A DNA stretch of 64,000 nucleotides from Leuconostoc citreum (GCF_004354555.1 NZ_PUFH01000004.1:248001-312000), one strand, 5' to 3'; counted from the first letter of the stretch, positions 16,307 through 25,506 are shown. Notes: a model not told the origin generated them from the letters alone. Numbers and translations are program-made.

Positions 16307-17680
16307 ATGAGTGATGAAGTAAACGTTTTAGTATTAGCTGCTGGTCATGGTTCACGCATGAAATCTCGTGTACCAAAAGTATTACATCATGTTGCGGGAC
16401 AAACAATGATTGATTGGGTTCTAGATGCTGTTGCGCCTTTAACACCTAATCGACCAATTACTGTCATTGGTGTGGGGGCTGAAAGTGTTCAAACTCATGT
16501 TGGAGAACGTAGTGACTTTGTTTTACAGGCACAGCAATTGGGTACAGGACATGCAGTACAACAAGCACAAGATAAATTATCAGCGAGTCACGGTGTAACC
16601 TTGATTATGTCTGGAGATACACCAATGTTTCGAGCAGAAACATTATCAGAGTTTATTGCGGCACACCGTCAGTCAAACAATGCTGTCACTGTATTAACTG
16701 CTGTGACGCAAGAGCCAACTGGTTATGGCCGTATCGTTAGAGCAGACGACGATACAGTATTAAAAATTGTTGAACAAAAAGATGCCAGTGTGACGGAACG
16801 TCGAATTCAAGAGATTAACACAGGTGTGTACGTATTTGACAATCAACTCTTGTTTGAAGCTTTGGCGCAGGTTAAAAATAATAACGCACAAGGCGAATAT
16901 TATTTGCCAGATACATTAGACATCCTAAGACAAGCCGGACACCAAATTGGTGCGCACGTGTTGCATGATTTCACAGAGTCATTGGGTGTGAATGATCGTG
17001 TCGCTTTATCCGTTGCCAATCGTGTGATGCACGCTCGTATTAACCAACAATTAATGATTTCTGGCGTTGAGTTGCTAGATCCTGATCATACATATGTTGA
17101 CGCAGGTGTTATTATTGGTCAAGATACGGTGATCGAGGGTGGCGTGACAATTCTTGGTCAGACGACAATTGGCCAGGATAATTTATTGACATATGGTACA
17201 CGTATTGTTGATAGCGTTATTGGTAACCATAACACTATCACAGATTCACACATTGAGTCAGCAACGATTGCTGATCATGTTACCATTGGTCCGTTTGCCC
17301 ATCTAAGACCAGAAGCAGATTTAGCTAATGGCGTGCATATTGGTAATTTTGTCGAAGTGAAACAAGCCAGCTTAGCTGCTAATACGAAAGCGGGTCATTT
17401 AAGCTATATTGGCAATGCAACCGTTGGACAATCAGTTAATATAGGTGCCGGCACAATATTTGTCAACTATGATGGTGTGCATAAATTTAATACCAACGTA
17501 GGCGATCATGCATTTATTGGGTCAAACACTAAGCTTGTGGCACCAGTGACAATTGCTAACGAAACAATTACGGCAGCAGGATCAACCATTACAGAAGACA
17601 TTCCGGAACATGCGATGGGTATTGCGCGTTCACGACAAGTGAATAAACAAGACTTTTGGAAACGCATGCCACATAAGTAA
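16307..17680 (+). CDS. glmU: Bifunctional N-acetylglucosamine-1-phosphate uridyltransferase / glucosamine-1-phosphate acetyltransferase
   Basis: 457 residues, full length. The N-terminal uridyltransferase domain has LAAGHGSRMKS and the C-terminal left-handed beta-helix has hexapeptide repeats (IGQDTVIEGGVTILGQ onward), with GHLSYIGNATVG and NYDGVHKFNT near the acetyltransferase site. It makes UDP-GlcNAc for peptidoglycan and teichoic acid, upstream of the wall-polymer genes at 41-51 kb. SD GAGG lies in the last codons of purR; probably co-transcribed. Confidence 0.96.
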   Translation: MSDEVNVLVLAAGHGSRMKSRVPKVLHHVAGQTMIDWVLDAVAPLTPNRPITVIGVGAESVQTHVGERSDFVLQAQQLGTGHAVQQAQDKLSASHGVTLIMSGDTPMFRAETLSEFIAAHRQSNNAVTVLTAVTQEPTGYGRIVRADDDTVLKIVEQKDASVTERRIQEINTGVYVFDNQLLFEALAQVKNNNAQGEYYLPDTLDILRQAGHQIGAHVLHDFTESLGVNDRVALSVANRVMHARINQQLMISGVELLDPDHTYVDAGVIIGQDTVIEGGVTILGQTTIGQDNLLTYGTRIVDSVIGNHNTITDSHIESATIADHVTIGPFAHLRPEADLANGVHIGNFVEVKQASLAANTKAGHLSYIGNATVGQSVNIGAGTIFVNYDGVHKFNTNVGDHAFIGSNTKLVAPVTIANETITAAGSTITEDIPEHAMGIARSRQVNKQDFWKRMPHK

Positions 17681-17685
17681 TTTTT

Positions 17686-17721
17686 AAAAAGCCGTCGGTC
17701 AAGCTACGTCGCGGCTTTTTT
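17686..17721 (+). terminator. Terminator of purR-glmU
   Basis: AAAAAGCCG ... CGGCTTTTTT stem with inner pairing, directly after the glmU stop. Confidence 0.8.
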
Positions 17722-17787
17722 ATTATGCAACCGTTAACGTCAGTATTTGTGGTAATATAAAAATACGATATAAGTGAGGATAAAGCA

Positions 17788-18261
17788 TTGAATATTACAG
17801 GTCAAAAGGCACTTGAAAATATTGTAGAAAATCATTTTTATGTGGATACATTAACAGTTGGCGATGAGCAGAATATTGACTTGGATGGCTTATTTGAGCG
17901 ATTAGATAAGCACATCACTGATATAACATTTATGCATCTGGATATTTTAGTAGCTGGCGGTGTTAGCGAAGGCGGGACAACGTTGACATTAGAGACAAAT
18001 ATTATTAATCTACCTCTGCGTTACACTAGTCAGCTCAAGAAGCTAGTTTGGCCTGAAAAAACAGATAATGATGTCAATCTCTACATGATAATTGAAAATG
18101 AATTTGTCAGTCAATCACATCTTGTGATTGCATTAGCTAGTTCAGTTGCGGCTTATTTGGATGATTCTGATAGCGTTAAATATAAAATATCACAATGGTT
18201 TACTAACGAATTATCCGTAATACAGGAGCACCAATCAGGACAAAAAAATGACGAGAAATGA
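17788..18261 (+). CDS. Uncharacterised 157-residue acidic protein
   Basis: Begins at TTG 17788 with SD GTGAGGA seven bases upstream. No motif, signal peptide or membrane segment is obvious. It is predicted alpha/beta with many acidic residues (GLFERLDKH, VAGGVSEGGTTLTLETNI). The C-terminal coding end forms one arm of the downstream bidirectional terminator. I do not recognise the family. It is monocistronic between glmU and a convergent small gene. Confidence 0.75.
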   Translation: MNITGQKALENIVENHFYVDTLTVGDEQNIDLDGLFERLDKHITDITFMHLDILVAGGVSEGGTTLTLETNIINLPLRYTSQLKKLVWPEKTDNDVNLYMIIENEFVSQSHLVIALASSVAAYLDDSDSVKYKISQWFTNELSVIQEHQSGQKNDEK

Positions 18262-18290
18262 GCTATAGGATAGCCTGTCTCGTCATTTTT
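18242..18290. terminator. Bidirectional terminator sharing coding sequence
   Basis: Arms AAAAATGACGAGA and TCTCGTCATTTTT, with an inner AGCTAT/ATAGCC pairing. The left arm is the end of the 17788 gene; the right arm contains the stop codon of the convergent 18540 gene. Confidence 0.8.
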
Positions 18291-18540
18291 CTTGTTGTAT
18301 TTTTGCCGTTAGATGGGATATTTGATTGTTGGTAAGATATGAAAATGCGAGAACGTGTGGGGAGGACGTCTGTTTAACACCATCTAAGCTACCAAGATCA
18401 TAAACAGCAATAATGTATTCAGCCATTGCTTGTTTCGAATCAGCATGAAAATCAGGTATGACAATATCATCAAGATGGTTTTTTGGGGGATTGGCAATAC
18501 GATTGATGGCATGCGTTTCAATATTTGTTATTTTTATCAT
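18283..18540 (-). CDS. Uncharacterised 85-residue protein
   Basis: Starts MIKITNIETHAINRIANPPKN and shows no recognised domain. The ATG at 18540 lies 6 nt after a TATAAT box (18552-18547), itself 17 nt from TTGGCA (18575-18570), with no SD. This predicts a leaderless message. It shares a 56-bp intergenic region with the divergent ClC gene, which has the same arrangement. It looks real because of the near-consensus promoter and the terminator at its end. Confidence 0.7.
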   Translation of the reverse strand: MIKITNIETHAINRIANPPKNHLDDIVIPDFHADSKQAMAEYIIAVYDLGSLDGVKQTSSPHVLAFSYLTNNQISHLTAKIQQEK

Positions 18541-18546
18541 AGGCTT

Positions 18547-18590
18547 ATTATAAAGGCAAAGTCTTGTTTTGCCAATCTTTGTAGTATACT
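18547..18590. promoter_or_regulatory. Divergent promoters of two apparently leaderless genes
   Basis: Minus strand: TTGGCA (18575-18570), 17-bp spacer, TATAAT (18552-18547), then 6 nt to the ATG. Plus strand: TATACT (18585-18590), then 6 nt to the clcA-like ATG at 18597, with a weak TTGTTT/CTTGTT -35. The -35 regions overlap. Confidence 0.6.
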
Positions 18591-18596
18591 AAAATT

Positions 18597-20132
18597 ATGT
18601 TTAAAAGAGGCTTTAATTTTAATACAACACGCATATCTTTTGTTGGCCGTGGCTTACTAATAGGGGTATTATCTGGTGTTGTAATTAGTGTTTTTCGCTA
18701 TGCCATTGAAAAATTATTATTGTTTTGGATTGAAATATATCAGTATGTTGCGTTACCAAAGCATGGTTGGTTGGTTATTATTATTGTGTTGGTTAATATA
18801 TGTATTGGTTTGTTGATTGCAAAAATGGTGCAGCAGGAGCCAAATATTTCTGGCTCTGGTATCCCTCAGGTTGAAGGCCAACTCATGGATGAGCTTAACA
18901 CAAAATGGTGGGCGATACTCTGGCGTAAGTTTGTGACGGGCATTTTAGGTATTGGTAGCGGACTCATGCTTGGTCGAGAGGGGCCTTCCATTCAACTTGG
19001 TGCTGCGGTGGGACAAGGCGTTGGTCATACGCTACATTTGGATAAAAACGACAAAAAAATTGCGATAGCTAGTGGTGCTGCTGCTGGCCTATCAGCTGCT
19101 TTTAACGCGCCAATTGCTGGTGTGATGTTTGTATTAGAAGAAATCTACCACAGCTTCTCACCACTAGTATGGTTGTCTGCACTGAGTGGCGCCATTGCGG
19201 CTAACGGCGTATCGAGTAGTTTATTTGGTTTAAAACCAGTTTTATCAGTGACGCAAGTACCTGTATTACCACTATCTAGTTATGGGTTACTGGTTATACT
19301 TGGCTTGATTTTAGGTTGTTTTGGTTATTTTTATCAACGCATCTTGTTAAAAACAAATATTTGGTACCAGAAAATTTTCCCAGTACCGCATGCGTACTTT
19401 GGTATTGTGCCTCTGCTGATTATTATACCAGTTGGCTTACTTTGGCCTAAGGGTTTGGGTGGTGGTAACGGCATTATTTTGTCATTAGGTCATGTTATAC
19501 CATCGCTGCAAATTCTTTGTGTCATGATTGTTGTGCGCTTTATTTTTTCTATGGTGAGTTACGGTTCGGGATTACCTGGCGGTATCTTCCTGCCAATTCT
19601 AACGCTTGGTGCATTAATTAGTGCTGCGACTGGGCAGTTGTTTGTTTTATTGGGTTGGCTAGAGAGTCAATATGTTATTGATTTTATGGTTGTTGGTATG
19701 GCAGGTTATTTTGCCGGTATTGGTAAAGCGCCATTTACAGCTATATTATTAATTGTTGAGATGGTGGGTAGTCTAACACATTTGATGCCACTAGCCATTG
19801 TTAGCTTACTCTCTTATTTGACGGTAGACTTATTAGGTGGCGAACCAATTTATACGAGTTTATTAAAACGATTAATTGGGCCAGGGTCGTTTATTAAAAG
19901 CCAGGAAACAATCACTATTGATATACCAGTATTGGTGGGGAGTGTGTTAGCTGATCAATCGGTACGTGATGTGCCGTGGCCTAAAAATAGTTTGTTAGTT
20001 TTGGTCTTACGTGAAAATAGTAGCATTATACCTCATGGTGATTTAATTTTAAGGCCGGGGGATCAATTACGTATTCAAATCGAAAAGAAACAATCACAGG
20101 CAGTACGAACGCAATTTTTGACATTACATTAG
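18597..20132 (+). CDS. ClC-family chloride/proton antiporter with C-terminal RCK_C (TrkA_C) domain
   Basis: 511 residues with about 10-12 membrane segments and the ClC ion-path motifs GSGIPQVEGQL, GREGPSIQLG (gating Glu) and AAFNAPIAGVMFVLEE; the last holds a Glu at the internal proton-gate position, which favours exchanger over channel. A soluble TrkA_C-like domain occupies roughly the last 70 residues (IDIPVLVGSVLADQSVRDV). RCK_C domains can bind small ligands such as c-di-AMP; that is possible but not shown. The ATG is 6 nt after TATACT, so probably leaderless. The 3' end holds the -35 of the next RNA. Confidence 0.93.
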   Translation: MFKRGFNFNTTRISFVGRGLLIGVLSGVVISVFRYAIEKLLLFWIEIYQYVALPKHGWLVIIIVLVNICIGLLIAKMVQQEPNISGSGIPQVEGQLMDELNTKWWAILWRKFVTGILGIGSGLMLGREGPSIQLGAAVGQGVGHTLHLDKNDKKIAIASGAAAGLSAAFNAPIAGVMFVLEEIYHSFSPLVWLSALSGAIAANGVSSSLFGLKPVLSVTQVPVLPLSSYGLLVILGLILGCFGYFYQRILLKTNIWYQKIFPVPHAYFGIVPLLIIIPVGLLWPKGLGGGNGIILSLGHVIPSLQILCVMIVVRFIFSMVSYGSGLPGGIFLPILTLGALISAATGQLFVLLGWLESQYVIDFMVVGMAGYFAGIGKAPFTAILLIVEMVGSLTHLMPLAIVSLLSYLTVDLLGGEPIYTSLLKRLIGPGSFIKSQETITIDIPVLVGSVLADQSVRDVPWPKNSLLVLVLRENSSIIPHGDLILRPGDQLRIQIEKKQSQAVRTQFLTLH

Positions 20133-20146
20133 TGCCATGGTAAAAT
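20118..20146 (+). promoter_or_regulatory. Strong promoter of a non-coding RNA
   Basis: TTGACA (20118-20123), 17-bp spacer, TAAAAT (20141-20146). It lies in the last codons of the ClC gene and points into a 240-nt non-coding region. Confidence 0.75.
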
Positions 20147-20152
20147 TAAATT

Positions 20153-20390
20153 ATGCGATGAGTCGAAGCGCTTGAAAAATTAGCGCTGATTGCGGCCTGC
20201 TACGTTAAATCGTAAATCTCGTATAGATGCAGGTGTTAATAGTGGTTGTGGAACCCTATTTTCTCACCATGACTAACAGTGCTTGCACTGTGGCGACGCG
20301 ACTTTGCTGTTGGTGTGACAACCAATAGTCGCCCGTAAGAGCGAATCTTACATGCCAAACTAACATCTGACAATTGTCAGGTGTTTTTTA
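20153..20390 (+). ncRNA. Structured non-coding RNA or long leader upstream of comEA
   Basis: A near-consensus promoter and an intrinsic terminator (CATCTGA/TCAGGTG plus Ts, 20363-20390) bracket a gene-free segment rich in pairing. Hairpins include CCTGC/GCAGG (about 20197-20233), a 12-bp mostly paired helix GTTAATAGTGGT/ACCATGACTAAC, CAGTGC-tt-GCACTG, TTGGT/ACCAA, and GTAAGA-gcgaa-TCTTAC. The ends do not pair as in 6S RNA and no T-box, S-box, tmRNA or RNase P signature is present. It could be a trans-acting small RNA or an attenuating leader for comEA. The class is unknown to me. Confidence 0.6.
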
Positions 20391-20436
20391 GTTTTTCAAG
20401 ATGATTGTGCGTATAATCTATTGGAGGTTTCAACCA

Positions 20437-21087
20437 ATGATAGATCAAATACTGGCAATAAAAGAGAAAATACTAGCTTATCGATTCATAAAATGGGTTA
20501 TAAGTGGCATAATGCTAATCCTAGTTCTGGGAATCTATGCGATTTATATGTTGTCACATCAACAGGAACTTACAAGCGTGAAGACGGATCCATCAAAGGA
20601 AGCCAGAAAAGCAACGATGACAAATGCTTCAACTGAGATAAAGAGTCAATCATCTGATGCGGTAATCATGGTTGATGTTAAAGGTGCGGTCAAAAGACCA
20701 GGTGTTTATAACGTTGTCGATAATCCACGTGCACAGAAAGCAATCGCTCAGGCAGGGGGAATAACATCAGAAGCGGATATTACAACAGTTAATTTAGCTC
20801 AGAAAATGTCTGATGGTACGGTGATTTATGTGCCCAACAAAAATGAACCACAACCTAATAACGAGAGAACGGTGATTGCTAAAAAGAGTGATAGTGCAAA
20901 AATTAATCTTAATACGGCGACTGCCAATGAACTTCAAATGTTGGAGGGCATTGGAGCAAAAAAAGCAGAGCAAATTATTGCGTATCGAGAAACACATGGA
21001 CATTTTAAGGATGTAACAGAATTAAAGGGTATACCCGGAATAGGGGACAAACGTATTGAATCTTTAAAAGATAAGTTATTGGTTTAA
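20437..21087 (+). CDS. comEA: Competence DNA receptor ComEA
   Basis: 216 residues. One N-terminal membrane anchor (about residues 20-42) is followed by a linker, an SLBB domain (VMVDVKGAVKRPGVYNV) and two helix-hairpin-helix motifs (INLNTATANELQMLEGIGAKKA and LKGIPGIGDKRIESLK) that bind double-stranded DNA at the cell surface. The start is the ATG at 20437 with SD GGAGGT, not the upstream in-frame ATG. It forms the late competence operon with comEC and holA. Confidence 0.95.
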   Translation: MIDQILAIKEKILAYRFIKWVISGIMLILVLGIYAIYMLSHQQELTSVKTDPSKEARKATMTNASTEIKSQSSDAVIMVDVKGAVKRPGVYNVVDNPRAQKAIAQAGGITSEADITTVNLAQKMSDGTVIYVPNKNEPQPNNERTVIAKKSDSAKINLNTATANELQMLEGIGAKKAEQIIAYRETHGHFKDVTELKGIPGIGDKRIESLKDKLLV

Positions 21088-21088
21088 A

Positions 21089-23386
21089 ATGAGCCGATAT
21101 CTTTTAATTGTGACGCTTATTATTAGTGCACTAAGTGTTTTTGTTTATAGACAAGATACGATGACACTTTGTTTTTTATTAGCTTGCCTTACTTTACTAA
21201 TTTTTAATTTTAAGCAACAAATGATTTTTTTACTCAGTTTATTAGTGATACCATTTCTATGTTATTTTATGTTAGATACCTATCAGCTTGGTCAGCAAGC
21301 TAAGCAATCAGAAAATCAAAGATATATTTGCCGAGGCACCATTTTACCAGATAGTATTGCCATAGATGGTGACCAATTAAGTGCTAATGCCAAGCTTTAC
21401 GAGTCACGTCAGGTCATTCGAGTGTATTACACATTCACTTGTCTAAAAGACAAGCAACAATGGCAATCCAATACAGATGTTTTGCAATTTAGTGCGTCTG
21501 GGCATTATAAACGGATGATGCCAGCTACGAACTTTAACCAATTTGATATGCGACGTTATTATGAAGCAAAACACATAACACATCAGCTAACAGTTCAATC
21601 GTGGTCTAATTTAAAGCAAAAATCAGTCCATTCTCTACTCGATACTTATCGCAACCATATTCATAAATGGCATGCGATAGGAATAAAGAAAGCAGAGATG
21701 TTACCACAGCCACTAAACGAATATGCTGAGTCAGTAATTTTTGGTGCTGCACCAAAATCGTTTTATGTTAATAATCCAGGCGTACAAAAACTTGGTTTAA
21801 TTCATTTATTTAGTATTTCTGGTTTCCACATTAACTATTTATTGAAAATGGTAATGGGTATGTTTCGACGTTTATTTATTCCTAAAGAAATATCAGCAGT
21901 TATTGCAGGCATGATTTTATGTATTTATTTTGTTTTTTCAGGAGAAACAGCTGTCTTAATGCGCGCGGTTATTGTTGGCTTATTTTTTTTGTTACGCATG
22001 ACTGGTTGGTGTAAATTAACGCCGCCCACAGTTTGGTCGGTTAGTTTGTTAGGCACCTTAATATACGAGCCATGTATTTTATTAACATTAGGTGGACAAT
22101 TATCATTTACTTTGACTTTCTGTCTGTTGTTTGCTAAGTCTTTGAATTTTTGGCAAACTAATATGCTATTAAGTTTGGTGAGTTTTCCTTTTATTGTGGC
22201 ACAGCAATATACATGGCACATCCTTCAAACATTAGTCAGTTTTGCTGTTATTCCTATTTTCAGTACGCTAATTGTTCCTTTTACATTACTCGGTTTTGCA
22301 GGGCAAGATATACCTGGTATAGCGAAGGTTGTCAATGTGTTAATACAATGTTTTACTAGTTGTTTAGATAGCATGTCGATGTTGCCTGGTGATATGATTA
22401 TTGGTAAACTGCCTAGTGTCGTGCTAGTATTATTTTTTACTTGTTCGTTGTTGATTTACGTTAAACAAAACGCTTTAGCATTTTTTTGTCGTGGTATGTG
22501 CCTATTATTACTATTTTTTGGGACTATTTGGGTACGTTACCCATTATATGGTGAGTTTACAACCTTTGATGTTGGACAGGGGGATGCCGCTTTAGTCAGA
22601 ACGCCATTTAATCGATCAGTGACCTTGATTGATACTGGTGGTCAGGTTGACTTCAGTGCCAAAAAGGATTGGCAAATAAAACAGTATCAACGGACTAACG
22701 GCGAGTCCGTCATTGTGCATTACCTTCACAGTCGAGGTATTTCTCAGATTAATAACCTTGTGCTATCACATCACGATTATGATCATATTGGTAATGCTAA
22801 AGTTATTTTGAAACATCTTTCGGTTCAACGCGTCATTATCCCTGCTGGTATGCTAAAACAACAAAAATTTTTAAAAGAAATCCAACCCTACCTTGGTAGA
22901 ACAAAGGTATGTGAGTTAACCGCCGGTGATGAAATACCAAATTGCCCATTTCATATTGTCCATCCCTTTACTTCTGGACAAGCAGAAAACCAAGACTCAA
23001 TTGCGTTATTTGGCTGTTTAGGCAATCAACGAATTTTGACAGCTGGCGACTTAGATCGTGCAGGGGAAAAAGCAATTGCAGAACGATATCCAAAGCTGAA
23101 AGTTGATATATTAAAACTTGGACATCACGGTTCTAAAACCGCTAGTGATCCGGAAACACTTAGAAAGTGGCAACCACAGTATGGTATAATTTCAGCTGGA
23201 CGTGACAATCGATATAACCATCCACGTAAAGAAACAATACGAACGTGTACGGTCAATCAGATAACAAACTTGAATACACAAAAAGACGGCATGATTCGCT
23301 ATATTTATGATAATAATCAAACAAGCTATTTTGAGGTAAAAATAACGCATGAACTTAAAGCAACTGTATCAACAAATTCAAAATAA
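21089..23386 (+). CDS. comEC: DNA uptake channel ComEC
   Basis: 765 residues. N-terminal hydrophobic helices and an extracellular DUF4131-like domain are followed by the multi-pass competence domain (GLIHLFSISGFHINYLL, SGETAVLMRA) and a C-terminal metallo-beta-lactamase-like domain (TFDVGQGDAALVR, LSHHDYDHIGNAK, LGHHGSKTASD). It imports single-stranded DNA during transformation. The frame is intact, so this part of the machinery is not decayed. It overlaps holA by 38 nt. Confidence 0.95.
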   Translation: MSRYLLIVTLIISALSVFVYRQDTMTLCFLLACLTLLIFNFKQQMIFLLSLLVIPFLCYFMLDTYQLGQQAKQSENQRYICRGTILPDSIAIDGDQLSANAKLYESRQVIRVYYTFTCLKDKQQWQSNTDVLQFSASGHYKRMMPATNFNQFDMRRYYEAKHITHQLTVQSWSNLKQKSVHSLLDTYRNHIHKWHAIGIKKAEMLPQPLNEYAESVIFGAAPKSFYVNNPGVQKLGLIHLFSISGFHINYLLKMVMGMFRRLFIPKEISAVIAGMILCIYFVFSGETAVLMRAVIVGLFFLLRMTGWCKLTPPTVWSVSLLGTLIYEPCILLTLGGQLSFTLTFCLLFAKSLNFWQTNMLLSLVSFPFIVAQQYTWHILQTLVSFAVIPIFSTLIVPFTLLGFAGQDIPGIAKVVNVLIQCFTSCLDSMSMLPGDMIIGKLPSVVLVLFFTCSLLIYVKQNALAFFCRGMCLLLLFFGTIWVRYPLYGEFTTFDVGQGDAALVRTPFNRSVTLIDTGGQVDFSAKKDWQIKQYQRTNGESVIVHYLHSRGISQINNLVLSHHDYDHIGNAKVILKHLSVQRVIIPAGMLKQQKFLKEIQPYLGRTKVCELTAGDEIPNCPFHIVHPFTSGQAENQDSIALFGCLGNQRILTAGDLDRAGEKAIAERYPKLKVDILKLGHHGSKTASDPETLRKWQPQYGIISAGRDNRYNHPRKETIRTCTVNQITNLNTQKDGMIRYIYDNNQTSYFEVKITHELKATVSTNSK

Positions 23387-24350
23387 TGCACTGGCCAATT
23401 TTTATGTAGTTATTGGCGATGAAGACATACTTATTCAGCGAGCAAAACAAGCTTTTAAAGCAATTATTAAGTCTGACGATCGCGAAATGAATTTTTCGCA
23501 ATTCGATTTGTCGCAGCAGGATTTAAGTGAAGTAATCGACGATGCCATGTCATTACCTTTTTTTGGGGATAGACGTGTTATATTAATTCAAAATCCTGAA
23601 TTTTTAACAGCGAAGGGTAAAATCAGTGAGACAAATCAAGACCAGTTATCAAAACTTATTGAGAGCCCTGTTGCAGACAATGTGGTCGTCTTTTTGATTA
23701 ATGATTTAAAAATAGATAAGCGAAAAAAAATCACTAAACAGGTGCTTAAGCATGCGGAACAGATTGAATTAGCAGCACTTAATGAAAGTGCTGCTAAACA
23801 AGCCATAACACAACAATTACAGCAACAAAACTATACAATGTCACCTGATGCACTGCAAGAACTCGTAGTAAGAACCAATGCACAATATACCGTAATGGTC
23901 AATGAACTGCCAAAATTATTAGCCTATGCAGTATACGATAAGAAGATTACTTTAGATGCAGTTAATGCGCTTGTACCAAAAACGTTAACTGCTAATGTTT
24001 TTGATTTAGTTGATGCAGTCATGACCAAAAAAATCAAACAAGCACTAATCATATATCGTGCGCTATTACAGAATGGTGAACCAGCATTACGAGTGAATGC
24101 AGTTTTAACCGGACAATTTAGATTATTAATCCAAGTTGCTGGATTAAAGGGGAGTGATCAGGAAATTAGTCAACAGTTGGGTGGTATTCATCCTTATCGT
24201 ATTAAGTTAGCACGTAAAATGCTGGGTAAATACAATTTACCAGCATTGCGGACTGGTTATTTAGGGATGATTTTAATTGAAAGTAAGTTAAAATCAACCA
24301 ATCAAGACCCAGAAATGTTATTTGAAAGATTTATTTTACAATATATATAG
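23349..24350 (+). CDS. holA: DNA polymerase III delta subunit
   Basis: 333 residues, typical for HolA of Firmicutes, with the N-terminal FYVVIGDEDILIQRAKQAF, a clamp-loader AAA-like fold lacking a functional Walker A, and a C-terminal collar region (AVLTGQFRLLIQVAGLK). It opens the sliding clamp. It starts within the 3' end of comEC, the arrangement common in Firmicutes, and converges on rpsT. Confidence 0.94.
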   Translation: MNLKQLYQQIQNNALANFYVVIGDEDILIQRAKQAFKAIIKSDDREMNFSQFDLSQQDLSEVIDDAMSLPFFGDRRVILIQNPEFLTAKGKISETNQDQLSKLIESPVADNVVVFLINDLKIDKRKKITKQVLKHAEQIELAALNESAAKQAITQQLQQQNYTMSPDALQELVVRTNAQYTVMVNELPKLLAYAVYDKKITLDAVNALVPKTLTANVFDLVDAVMTKKIKQALIIYRALLQNGEPALRVNAVLTGQFRLLIQVAGLKGSDQEISQQLGGIHPYRIKLARKMLGKYNLPALRTGYLGMILIESKLKSTNQDPEMLFERFILQYI

Positions 24351-24389
24351 TAAAAAAAGACTTGGAACATGTCCAAGTCTTTTTTTACT
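24348..24389. terminator. Bidirectional terminator between holA and rpsT
   Basis: Near-perfect inverted repeat: AGTAAAAAAAGACTTGGA and its complement around a short loop. The left arm runs into the final codons and stop of holA. Confidence 0.9.
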
Positions 24390-24394
24390 ATGAA

Positions 24395-24646
24395 TTACTT
24401 TACATACTTAGCTAAACGTGACTTTTCACGTGAAGCCTTGTTCTTCTTAATCAAACCCTTTGAGTGGGCACGATCAATTGCAGAAGAAGCAATTTTGTAC
24501 AATTCTGCCAAGTTGTCTTCACCAGCAGCTGCAGCCTTTTCAAAACGCTTAACAGCTGTACGGTAAGCACTAGCTTGTGGTTCGTTACGATCGTGTTGCT
24601 TTTTTGTAAGACGAACACGTTGAATTGCTGATTCAATAACAGGCAT
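24395..24646 (-). CDS. rpsT: 30S ribosomal protein S20
   Basis: 83 residues, basic and helical, starting MPVIESAIQRVRLTKKQHDRN with the family EKAAAAGEDNLAELYKIASSAIDRAHSKGLI. It binds 16S rRNA. SD AAGGAG. The holA-rpsT adjacency is conserved in Firmicutes. It lies downstream of rpsO on the same strand and may share its transcript. Confidence 0.95.
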   Translation of the reverse strand: MPVIESAIQRVRLTKKQHDRNEPQASAYRTAVKRFEKAAAAGEDNLAELYKIASSAIDRAHSKGLIKKNKASREKSRLAKYVK

Positions 24647-24697
24647 ATGTCTTTTCTCCTTAAATTTGATACGAGGTTTTCAGGTTAATCTGAAAGA

Positions 24698-24967
24698 TTA
24701 ACGACGCAAACCTAAGCGTTGGATCAATTCACGATAGCGTTGAATATCAGTGTTGCGGAGGTAACGTAACAAGTTACGACGGCTACCAATCTTCTTCATC
24801 AAACCACGTTGTGAGTGGAAATCATGCTTGTGAGCTGCCATGTGTACGTTCAACTCATTAATATCAGCAGTTAAAACTGCGATTTGTACTTCAGCTGAAC
24901 CTGTATCGCCTTCGTGGCGAGCATATTCCTTGATGATTTCGTTCTTACGTTCTTGTGTAAGGGCCAT
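24698..24967 (-). CDS. rpsO: 30S ribosomal protein S15
   Basis: 89 residues, exact family length: [30 protein letters not shown], central [22 protein letters not shown] and LGLRR terminus. A primary 16S rRNA-binding protein. The longer frame from 25045 is just open leader sequence. The ATG at 24967 has SD AAAGGTGG. A hairpin leader upstream may support autoregulation. Confidence 0.96.
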   Translation of the reverse strand: MALTQERKNEIIKEYARHEGDTGSAEVQIAVLTADINELNVHMAAHKHDFHSQRGLMKKIGSRRNLLRYLRNTDIQRYRELIQRLGLRR

Positions 24968-25045
24968 AATCATATCCACCTTTCTAAAATGTCGCCAATG
25001 ACTGTGTAAAACGACGGTGAGACGCTGAACAAAGTCATTGGTCAT
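24968..25045 (-). promoter_or_regulatory. rpsO leader hairpin (possible S15 autoregulation site)
   Basis: On the minus strand CCAATGAC and GTCATTGG form an 8-bp stem enclosing about 35 nt with further pairing, ending some 15-20 nt before the SD. S15 represses its own translation through 5' leader structures in several bacteria. Whether this one binds S15 is inference. Confidence 0.5.
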
Positions 25046-25197
25046 GTTGTTTTTACAACAAGATTAATTATACGCGATTTTTGATAAAATGCAAGCGTGT
25101 TAAGCACTTGAGTTATGGTAAAATGGATAAGTATATGTTTAGATGTGCAACGTGTTTGAAATGGCATGATATAGCACACAAGTAAAGGAGTAGATGA

Positions 25198-25506
25198 ATG
25201 TCTGAAACAACAATTTCAAAAGAAGAAGTTGCCCATGTTGCTAAATTAGCTAAGTTATCTTTTGATGATAGCGAACTAACGCAATTTACAACACAATTAG
25301 GTGATATTTTAAATATATTTAATACTTTAGGTGAAGTAGACACTGCTGCAGTCGAACCCACTTATTCAGTCACTGAAAATGTTAACCATTTGCGTGATGA
25401 TGTTGCACATAATTGGCACCAAAAGCAAGGCTTACTAGAAAATGCGCCACTGGCATCAGCTGGATTGATTAAAGTGCCGGCAATATTAGAGGATGAAGGA
25501 GAATAA
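25198..25506 (+). CDS. gatC: Asp/Glu-tRNA amidotransferase subunit C
   Basis: 102 residues with the GatC pattern [33 protein letters not shown] and a C-terminal LRDDV... VPAILED. It stabilises GatA in the complex that converts Glu-tRNA(Gln) and Asp-tRNA(Asn). SD AAAGGAG. The promoter probably uses TGG-TAAAAT about 70 nt upstream. Its stop overlaps the gatA start. Confidence 0.95.
   Translation: MSETTISKEEVAHVAKLAKLSFDDSELTQFTTQLGDILNIFNTLGEVDTAAVEPTYSVTENVNHLRDDVAHNWHQKQGLLENAPLASAGLIKVPAILEDEGE

Noticed and set aside
18430-18660. Plus-strand 76-residue frame over the divergent region
   Set aside because: It spans both promoters and the start of the ClC gene in another frame.
20153-20390. 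T-box, 6S RNA or tmRNA for the structured region before comEA
   Set aside because: A TGGAACC string resembles part of a T-box, but the conserved flank and an aminoacyl or amino-acid gene are missing. The ends do not pair as in 6S RNA, and no tag-peptide region is present.
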